Shown here piece after piece: positions 1-5,387 of a stretch of 9,047 nucleotides of DNA (the first letter of the stretch is position 1; each line of letters starts with the position of its first letter). The DNA lies in NCBI RefSeq assembly GCF_000169095.1, contig NZ_AAVU01000087.1, forward strand, positions 1-9,047, in the 5' to 3' direction. This stretch comes from Lyngbya sp. PCC 8106 (GTDB lineage Bacteria > Cyanobacteriota > Cyanobacteriia > Cyanobacteriales > Microcoleaceae). Position numbers and translations under genes: made by a program. Under the pieces are notes generated by a model that worked only from the letters and a program-made list of their open reading frames with translations, had not been told where the DNA came from and ran no database searches.

Positions 1-276
1 CCTCATAAAGAGCCGTCCCGTCCATATTAATTGTTGCCCCTAATGGCAAAACAAAACTCGCGATCCGGGGAGAAATATGATTGCGTTCAACGCTGCATTC
101 CATCGTCACAGGTAAGGTTGCTGAACTCGATGAGGTGGAAAAAGCAGTCGTTAAAGCCGAAGCTAAATGTCTAACATAAGGTAGAGGATAACGTTTCCCA
201 AACCAATACAAAATCAAAGGCAAAATAATCGCCCCATGAATCAACAAAGCAATAATGACTGATGCGGCGTATTTAC
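1..276 (-). pseudogene. 3' part of IS-split dicarboxylate/amino acid:cation symporter, cut by window edge
   Basis: Read on the minus strand from 276 to 1, this stretch is open throughout and encodes the C-terminal half of a DAACS-family symporter (GltP/GltPh type), a membrane carrier that couples uptake of dicarboxylates or acidic amino acids to cations. Visible family signatures are the serine-rich hairpin followed by TLPVTMEC (codons around 155-100) and PLGATINMDGTALYE near base 1, which contains the NMDGT sodium- and substrate-binding motif. The rest of the gene lies beyond the left edge. Its own 5' half is at 1737-2670, separated by the insertion element at 277-1736. When the element is removed the two parts join in one frame through a split codon, reading MSLSKYAA across the join. 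This fragment has no start or ribosome site of its own and is probably not translated. The family call is firm; the substrate is not known. Confidence 0.9.
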
Positions 277-298
277 CAAAAAAAGCGGGTCAAAAGCC

Positions 299-314
299 CC
301 GTCGTTCACGACGG
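299..314 (+). repeat. Left-end hairpin of the IS element
   Basis: A perfect 6-bp palindrome, CCGTCG/CGACGG, with the four-base loop TTCA lies 22 bases inside the left cleavage site. In IS200/IS605 elements such imperfect or perfect hairpins are the single-strand structures bound by TnpA. AAAG at 293-296 is at the 5' side of the hairpin, in the position of the left guide sequence of IS608. Confidence 0.8.
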
Positions 315-361
315 ATTATGTTCGTGCTATGATGCCCTATCGTAAGCGACGACGACAAATT

Positions 362-1513
362 ATGCTCGTATATGAAATGAAGCTGCAAGGAACATATTGC
401 CAGTACCGAAGCTTGGATGAAGCCATTCGGACAGGTCTATTTGTTCGCAACAGCGTTATCAGAGCATGGTTAGACGGTCAGGTTAAAAGTCGCAACGATG
501 CCTACAAGCACTGCAAACTGTTGTCAGACAATCCAGAGTTTCCTTGGGCATCAAGGTTAAACTCAATGGCACGACAAGCACACGCAGAAAGAGCTTGGGC
601 ATCAATTGAAAGATTTTATCGGAATTGTAAGCAGAAAATACCAGGCTCCAAAGGATTCCCAAAGTTTAAAAAGTATCAAGTTAGAGCGTCTGTTGAATAC
701 AAAACATCAGGATGGAAACTTTCGGAGGACAGACGTTATCTAACGTTCACAGACAAGTTTCAAACGGGTACATTTAAGCTTTGGGGAAGCCGGAACCTGC
801 ACTATTATCAGTTAAAACAAATCAAACGAGTGAGGGTAATTAGAAGACATGACGGGTATTATGCTCAATTTCTAATAGATTATGAACGAGAGGAGAAAAA
901 AGAACTAACAGGAAAACAAACAGGGCTAGATGTAGGTTTAAACTATTTCTACACAGATTGTTCTGGTAATCAAATAGATAATCCCCGGTTTTTGAGAAAA
1001 GATGAACGCAAGCTTAAAAAGCTACAACGTCGATTATCAAGAACTCAAAAAGGCAGTCAAAATCGCCAAAAAGCCAGAAACAAATTAGGTAGAGCGCATC
1101 TCAAGGTTTCACGCAGGCGTAATGATTGGGCTTGTAAATTAGCCCAACACGTCATACAGTCTAACGACTTGGTAGCGATTGAAAACCTACGGATTCGCAA
1201 CATGGTTAAAAATCATCATCTAGCCAAATCAATTAGCGATGCAGCTTGGTACAGGTTTCGAGAATGGTTAGAATATATGGCGCGGGTTTATGGGGTTCCG
1301 GTGATTGCTGTTGAACCCGCGTATACTTCCCAAAGCTGTTCAAATTGTGGTGAGAAAGTTGTAAAAACTCTCAGTACGAGAACCCATGAATGCCCTCACT
1401 GTGGATATATCGCTGACCGGGATAAAAATGCCGCCAGAAATATATTGAAATCTGCATTAAAACAGCTATCAAATAAAGAAACGGATAAGAAATCGATTAA
1501 CGGATTAATTTAA
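362..1513 (+). CDS. tnpB: TnpB, RNA-guided endonuclease of IS200/IS605 family
   Basis: TnpB is the RuvC-type, guide-RNA-directed DNA nuclease related to Cas12; it cuts DNA next to a target-adjacent motif and helps keep the element in place. Family order is intact: an N-terminal helix-turn-helix/OrfB segment, then the RuvC core. Counting from the upstream ATG at 329, the nuclease acids are D201 in GLDVGLNY, E285 in VAIENLRIRNM, and the DRDKNAARN block (D363/D365, D365 the likelier ligand). A zinc finger is formed by C337, C340, C355 and C358 (CSNCG and CPHCG). Nothing indicates inactivation. I chose the ATG at 362, giving MLVYEMKLQG and 383 residues, because family members usually begin that way. 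The ATG at 329 would add 11 basic residues and start just after the left hairpin; neither start has a clear Shine-Dalgarno sequence. There is no tnpA beside it. Confidence 0.93.
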   Translation: MLVYEMKLQGTYCQYRSLDEAIRTGLFVRNSVIRAWLDGQVKSRNDAYKHCKLLSDNPEFPWASRLNSMARQAHAERAWASIERFYRNCKQKIPGSKGFPKFKKYQVRASVEYKTSGWKLSEDRRYLTFTDKFQTGTFKLWGSRNLHYYQLKQIKRVRVIRRHDGYYAQFLIDYEREEKKELTGKQTGLDVGLNYFYTDCSGNQIDNPRFLRKDERKLKKLQRRLSRTQKGSQNRQKARNKLGRAHLKVSRRRNDWACKLAQHVIQSNDLVAIENLRIRNMVKNHHLAKSISDAAWYRFREWLEYMARVYGVPVIAVEPAYTSQSCSNCGEKVVKTLSTRTHECPHCGYIADRDKNAARNILKSALKQLSNKETDKKSINGLI

Positions 1514-1752
1514 CTGCGAGTATCAGAGATTTATGCTGTCCTACAGATAACTTAATCCGTTCTTCCGCTTAATATCTGTTTTTAAAATACCGCCGGGCAG
1601 GTGGTAATTAACGCCTCTGAAGAGAATGCCCTCTGCTCTGTTGGGGAAACTCAACCTAGTAAGTCAGCTCGTGGAAAGAGGAAGCCCAGACAGTGATGTT
1701 TGGAATCTCCGTTGTTTACGACGGAGAGGATGTCAATCAAACTCATAAATTC
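1514..1752 (+). ncRNA. Probable omega RNA (reRNA) scaffold plus guide for TnpB
   Basis: The 223 bases between the tnpB stop and the element end contain no gene but several potential stems, including GTTG/CAAC at 1640-1655 and the right-end hairpin at 1706-1727. In characterised IS605 and IS1341 elements this right-end region is transcribed with tnpB and becomes the guide RNA, with the scaffold ending at the element boundary and roughly the next 16 bases of host DNA acting as guide. Here the guide would be TCAAACTCATAAATTC (1737-1752). The true 5' end may lie inside tnpB. Position and structure are seen; RNA production is inferred. Confidence 0.6.
1706..1727 (+). repeat. Right-end hairpin of the IS element
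   Basis: A 9-bp stem pairs TCTCCGTTG with CGACGGAGA around the loop TTTA, with a single G-T mismatch at 1713/1720. It ends nine bases before the TCAA cleavage end. GAAT (1703-1706) at its 5' foot matches the right guide of IS608. The core resembles the left hairpin (CGACGG shared), but it is longer. Confidence 0.8.
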
Positions 1753-2670
1753 GGCAGCAAAACCGCTAAAACCTCCCGCCTGTCCTAAACGTCCAGCAAT
1801 CAAAGCCCCAATGCCTACAGGTGCCGCCATCAAAATTAAGTGAATAATCCGCATAATGGCTTCATTCAAGCCTTCAAATAGGTGCAGAACATTCTGCCCT
1901 AAACTTCCCATTGTCGTTAAAACTCCCCCAAAAACGAGAGAAAAAATAATCAAGGGAAGCACCTGGTTATCAGCCATCGCTTGGAACAAATTACGAGGAA
2001 GTAAACTGACAATCACTTCTTTGAGAACATCAACTATCGAGCGATTATCTTTTCCTTGGACTTTCGTAGCGACAGCTAAATCCACCTGAATTCCGGTTCC
2101 GGTTGAATTGGGAGTAATTTCTTCTCCGGTTTCATCTATCCATTGAGAGAGAGTAATGACATTCTCTGGCGTCGATTTTTCGGGTTGAATTGTCCCTTGA
2201 ATCTGATTTTGATCCAAAAGAATCACCGAATAGCGATCATCATAGGAACGTTTAAAGTTTTCACCCTTTAAGGTCAGTTGTTCATTGCTAATGGTATAAC
2301 TGGTGTTGGGGAGTAGTTGTCCCCCCCGCAAGGTAACTCGGGCTTCTAGGGTATCAGCCACACCCGGATTAATAATGTTTACCAGGATTAGACCCACGAT
2401 CACGGCAATTCCGGTAGTTGCGGTATAATATAAAAGGGTTCGACCTCCTATTCCTCTAAGCTGTCTGACATCTCCGAGACTGCTGACACTGACAACCATC
2501 GAAGTGATAACCAGAGGAATAACCAGCATTAACAAGCCGTTAATAAAGAGTTCTCCCAAAAAAGCAACCGATTCACCCACGGCGGGCAAGATTCCCCCAA
2601 TGAGGATTCCTACCCCAATCCCGATCAAAATGGGAATGAGCAAGGATTTCGAGGTTTCTTGCGTTGTCAT
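1737..2670 (-). pseudogene. 5' part of IS-split dicarboxylate/amino acid:cation symporter
   Basis: This encodes the first 311 residues of a DAACS-family symporter of the inner membrane, starting at ATG 2670 (MTTQETSKSLLIPIL). Hydrophobic segments are visible at about 11-30, 37-62, 79-101, 236-256 and 273-293, followed by the partial segment FSGFAAEFMSL at the break. Between the third and fourth segments is a hydrophilic stretch of roughly 115 residues (about 105-220), far longer than in GltPh. The frame continues past the insertion for 28 element-encoded codons and stops at 1651, so the cell could only make a truncated 339-residue protein lacking the serine-rich hairpin and the NMDGT motif. 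That product should not transport. The remainder of the gene is at 276-1. No strong Shine-Dalgarno sequence precedes the start. The family assignment is firm; loss of function is inferred from the missing substrate site. Confidence 0.9.
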
Positions 2671-2696
2671 TTTACCCTGAATGTGATTAACAGTTT

Positions 2697-2717
2697 TTGT
2701 ATTGTGGTATAATACAA
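2697..2717. promoter_or_regulatory. Inverted repeat upstream of the symporter gene
   Basis: TTGTATT (2697-2703) and AATACAA (2711-2717) form a perfect 7-bp inverted repeat with a seven-base spacer, 27 bases upstream of the symporter start. TATAAT is found within it on the plus strand at 2708-2713, but no good -35 box is visible on either strand. It could be an operator or promoter element; the evidence is only its symmetry and position. Confidence 0.3.
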
Positions 2718-2768
2718 CGCAATTATTCGTAAAATAGGATGCAGTTTGGAATTTATTAGAGAATTATC

Positions 2769-2852
2769 GGGGTTGAGCGTGCCGACTTAGGGCTTGTGAC
2801 CCTATTTTCCGCCGGCTTAACTCTAAAAAAGTTGGGCTTTCTCGTTAAGCTG
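2769..2852 (+). other. Gene-free segment with two competing stems
   Basis: The segment GCTTAAC (2815-2821) can pair upstream with GTTGAGC (2772-2778, one G-U) or downstream with GTTAAGC (2844-2850, perfect, extendable to nine pairs with CTG at 2850-2852). The two pairings exclude each other. The upstream hairpin also encloses TAGGG/CCCTA (2788-2792 and 2800-2804). No U-run follows, so a simple terminator is not supported. No gene is seen here on either strand. Function is unknown; it may be part of a leader or a small RNA. Confidence 0.3.
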
Positions 2853-3070
2853 AGTGAAGTGTATGGTGTTAATATTTTGGCAATTTTGAACTGAAATCAA
2901 GATTTTCTCAAAAATATAACTCTTTCTTAATTGATCGATAATCAAACCCTCATTTTAGAAACCCGAAACTTTTTCGGAGACTGATAAACAGGTGAGGAAA
3001 ACCGAAAAACAGAACCGTTGAAAAACTCACCCTAAATTAGCTTGTCAAATGGATAGGATTTAAGTTAAAT

Positions 3071-3076
3071 TATAAT
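3071..3076 (+). promoter_or_regulatory. Candidate -10 box upstream of the CLC gene
   Basis: A perfect TATAAT lies in an AT-rich stretch on the plus strand. The only good -35 match, TTGTCA at 3042-3047, is 23 bases away, which is too far for a standard sigma-70 spacing. If used, transcription would start near 3083 and give the CLC message a leader of about 380 bases containing the structured segment that follows. Confidence 0.3.
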
Positions 3077-3118
3077 CGAGAATAAGACAATACAAATCAA
3101 CTTTTCACCGATTCTAGT

Positions 3119-3285
3119 TCAGCCGATTCCAAATCTAACCCCTAGTTCCTGATTCGATGCAGTGGGGGTAGTCAACAGGAATTCAGTTGCCGTTATGGAT
3201 GGCGGACAACTCGCTGACCTAGAACCCTCGTTCCTCTGATATCGGTCTGACTCTCCTCAATCCTGTTGAGAGAAATCAAGACTGA
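3119..3285 (+). ncRNA. Candidate structured leader or small RNA upstream of the CLC gene
   Basis: This gene-free stretch is unusually rich in pairing. TCAGCCGAT (3119-3127) pairs with 3241-3250 as nine base pairs with one bulged T, closing a 132-base domain. Inside are ACCCC/GGGGT (3138-3142 and 3165-3169), an alternative TTCCTG/CAGGAA (3146-3151 and 3176-3181), and a strong hairpin at 3185-3211 (AGTTGCCGT against GCGGACAACT with one bulge). The 3' strand of the closing helix can instead pair downstream, 3242-3248 with 3279-3285 (one G-U), enclosing CTCAA/TTGAG (3256-3260 and 3266-3270). It could be a riboswitch-like leader or a separate rod-shaped RNA. I do not recognise a known family. Confidence 0.4.
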
Positions 3286-3464
3286 GGTTTAAGCAGTAAA
3301 AGAGGGAAAATATAGTCAGTTTTTTGTCAAATTCCGAGCAACTTCATCCCCCGTCTGAATACCCCTGACTCGCTTTTTGTGGGTTGGGGATAGTGGAGGA
3401 TGAGGATAAAATCTCTGTTTTATATTCCTATATTCCTTTAATTTTCGAGAATACTTTTGAAAAG

Positions 3465-5351
3465 ATGACTGTTACCTCCTCTTCCCCTCCCCAGCTTTCC
3501 CTTTCCTCTGAACCCAAAATCCTTTCTTCCTCTCCCCATCATTTTTTCAACCGTTGGCGTCCGTCTCCTGAGTCTCTTGTCTTCATTTCCGCCTTACTCA
3601 TTGGTGGGGGTTCAGGACTTTTAATGGTGTTGTTTCATACCCTCATCAACCTCTTTTATCACCTCAGCTTTGAGGGATTAATGAGCCAGATTTACACCTG
3701 GGGAGCATGGACACTCGCCTTAATTCCCCTAGTTGGGGGTTTAATTATTGGGGTAATGCGTTGGCTCTTTCCCAAAATTTTAGGACAGGATTTTTCGACT
3801 TTATTAACAAACGCTAGAGTCCAAAATATCACCCCGTTACGACCCCTAATTAAAATGTTAGCGGCGGCTATTTCATTAGGAACAGGCGCTTCATTAGGGC
3901 CAGAAAGTCCCAGTGTTGAAATTGGTTCTCACGTTGGGATTTTATACGCTCAATTTTTTCAAGTTTCCCAAGAACGTTATCGCTTACTATTAGGTGCGGG
4001 AGCAGCAGCAGGACTCGCAGCCGGTTTTAATGCACCGATTGCAGGTGTGTTTTTTGCTTTAGAAGTCGTACTCGGAGCAACATTTTTTAGCGCAACTGCA
4101 ACCAGTTTAATCTTACTTTCTGCGGTTTTTTCTTCGATTATTTCTCGTATTTTTTTAGGAACTCATCCCTCTTTGGTCTTACCTGAATATCAAGTGATTA
4201 GTTCTTGGGAATGGATATTTTACGTGGGTTTGGGTGTACTATCGAGCGGTGTCTCTTTAGCCTATACTCAAGGGATTAAATGGATGCGAGCTTGTTTTCA
4301 GGGAGAGATTCGCTATTTAAGTTTTTTAGGTAAAATTCCCTCAATTTTAAAACCCGCTCTCGGAGGAATTTTAATTGGAATCATTGCTTTAAAACTTCCT
4401 CAAACATTAGGAGTGAGCTACGAAACTCTAGAAATTATCTTACAGGGTGAAAATTTCCCGCTATTATTATTAGCTTTACTCTTGATCTTTAAATTAATTG
4501 CCACAACCATTAGTTTAGGGAGTGGTTTTGTCGGCGGTGTGTTTGCACCTGCGATGTTTTTAGGAGCTTGTTTAGGGGCGATTTATGGTCATGTTTTGGG
4601 GTTAATTTTACCGTCGGATTTTATTAAAATTGCACCCCCAGCCGCCTATGCAATTGTCGGAATGGCAACCGTTCTTGCTAGTAGTGTTAGAGCGCCCTTA
4701 ACCGCGATTTTATTGTTGTTTGAGATGACTCGTAACTACTTAATTATTTTACCTTTGATGGTCGCAGTCGGGGTGAGTATTGCGCTGATGGATTGTATTC
4801 AAGCTAAAAGTTCAGTTGGGGGGTTAAATCTACAACAAATGGGGATGAATTTAGCACAACAAAATGATCAAGAAATCTTACATAAAGTTCCCATTTCAAC
4901 GCTAATGGATTTTTCTTATTTAGCATTATCTGACTCAACTTCCCTCATAGAAGCGGGTCAAAAAATGATTCAAGCTAAATGTCATACTGCCTTAGTTATT
5001 GAGGAAACAAAATTATTAGTGGGTGTGATCACTTTAGCCGATATTAAACGACATTTGATACAAATACAGTCTATGTTAAGTGAAAAAGCTCATTCTGAAT
5101 ACACTTTAACAGCCACAAACTTAAAGATTGGTGAGATTTGTACCTCAGAAATTCTCTACGTTTATCCAGATGATTCGGTCAGTGAAGCCTTTGAACAAAT
5201 GAGAGTTCGAGGTCTTTATTTACTTCCGGTTGTTCATCCCGATAACCCTCGTAAAATTATCGGTGTTTTGGATAAAAACAAAATGAGTTTAGCCAGTGAT
5301 TTAGTCTCAACTCAGACTGCATTGGTTCCCTATTCTACCGTACTCAATTAA
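3465..5351 (+). CDS. CLC-family chloride channel/transporter with C-terminal CBS pair
   Basis: This is an inner-membrane CLC protein, moving chloride or a similar anion through a homodimer of double-barrelled pores, followed by a cytoplasmic regulatory CBS pair. Starting at ATG 3465 it has 628 residues: a Ser/Pro-rich tail, a first membrane segment at about 37-63, and the CLC core to about 450. GPESPSVEIG carries the gating glutamate E147, FNAPIAGVFFALE follows at 188-200, and GSGFVGGVFAPAMFLG gives the GxFxP motif at 353-368. CBS domains lie at about 473-530 and 553-610, where nucleotides often bind. The usual GSGIP chloride motif is not recognisable, and the position after E200 is valine rather than the internal proton glutamate. 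The frame is open upstream to a TTG at 3384, but the protein there is unlike the family, so the first in-frame ATG is preferred; no clear Shine-Dalgarno sequence is seen. It is divergent from the symporter and convergent with the HerA gene. Confidence 0.9.
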   Translation: MTVTSSSPPQLSLSSEPKILSSSPHHFFNRWRPSPESLVFISALLIGGGSGLLMVLFHTLINLFYHLSFEGLMSQIYTWGAWTLALIPLVGGLIIGVMRWLFPKILGQDFSTLLTNARVQNITPLRPLIKMLAAAISLGTGASLGPESPSVEIGSHVGILYAQFFQVSQERYRLLLGAGAAAGLAAGFNAPIAGVFFALEVVLGATFFSATATSLILLSAVFSSIISRIFLGTHPSLVLPEYQVISSWEWIFYVGLGVLSSGVSLAYTQGIKWMRACFQGEIRYLSFLGKIPSILKPALGGILIGIIALKLPQTLGVSYETLEIILQGENFPLLLLALLLIFKLIATTISLGSGFVGGVFAPAMFLGACLGAIYGHVLGLILPSDFIKIAPPAAYAIVGMATVLASSVRAPLTAILLLFEMTRNYLIILPLMVAVGVSIALMDCIQAKSSVGGLNLQQMGMNLAQQNDQEILHKVPISTLMDFSYLALSDSTSLIEAGQKMIQAKCHTALVIEETKLLVGVITLADIKRHLIQIQSMLSEKAHSEYTLTATNLKIGEICTSEILYVYPDDSVSEAFEQMRVRGLYLLPVVHPDNPRKIIGVLDKNKMSLASDLVSTQTALVPYSTVLN

Positions 5352-5357
5352 GCAGAG

Positions 5358-5385
5358 GAGGGGAATAAATCACCCTTTTCCCCTC
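5358..5385. terminator. Hairpin between convergent CLC and HerA-type genes
   Basis: GAGGGGAA (5358-5365) and TTCCCCTC (5378-5385) form a perfect 8-bp stem with a 12-base loop, filling almost the whole 36-base gap between the two convergent stop codons. The U-tracts are short on both strands, so it would be a weak intrinsic terminator, possibly serving both directions. Confidence 0.5.
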
Positions 5386-5387
5386 TC

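Larger units (their letters stand above)
277..1736 (+). mobile_element. IS200/IS605-family element, tnpB-only (IS1341-like), inserted in symporter gene
   Basis: A 1460-base element sits in the symporter gene. The left flank ends in TTAC (273-276) and the element ends in TCAA (1733-1736), the target and right-cleavage tetranucleotides known for IS608. Each end has a subterminal hairpin (299-314 and 1706-1727). AAAG lies just 5' of the left hairpin (293-296) and GAAT lies at the 5' foot of the right hairpin (1703-1706); in IS608 these guide tetranucleotides recognise TTAC and TCAA. There is no target duplication and there are no terminal inverted repeats, as expected for single-strand peel-and-paste transposition. 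Only tnpB is present; the tyrosine transposase TnpA is absent, so any movement would need TnpA supplied from elsewhere. An equally long alternative join shifted by one base (TTACC/CAAAC) cannot be excluded by sequence alone, but the IS608 rules favour this one. Confidence 0.9.

Noticed and set aside
1856..2089. Plus-strand open frame of 77 codons
   Set aside because: It is antisense to the well-supported symporter gene and its protein resembles no family; a shadow frame.
2963..2977. CCGAAA/TTTCGG hairpin as a terminator
   Set aside because: It is only six pairs, there is no gene just upstream on either strand, and no clear U-run follows; likely incidental.
3119..3285. Fluoride, glutamine or other known riboswitch before the CLC gene
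   Set aside because: I could not find the conserved cores of these classes. The CLC also keeps its gating glutamate, unlike the fluoride CLC group that fluoride switches often control.
3400..3441. Short upstream frame of 13 codons (MRIKSLFYIPIFL) with GGAGG in front
   Set aside because: GGAGG touches the ATG with no spacing, which is poor for ribosome binding, and the peptide has no recognisable leader features.
3384..3464. TTG-initiated extension of the CLC gene by 27 codons
   Set aside because: The added residues do not look like a CLC N-terminus and TTG is a rare start; the first in-frame ATG at 3465 is preferred, though not proven.
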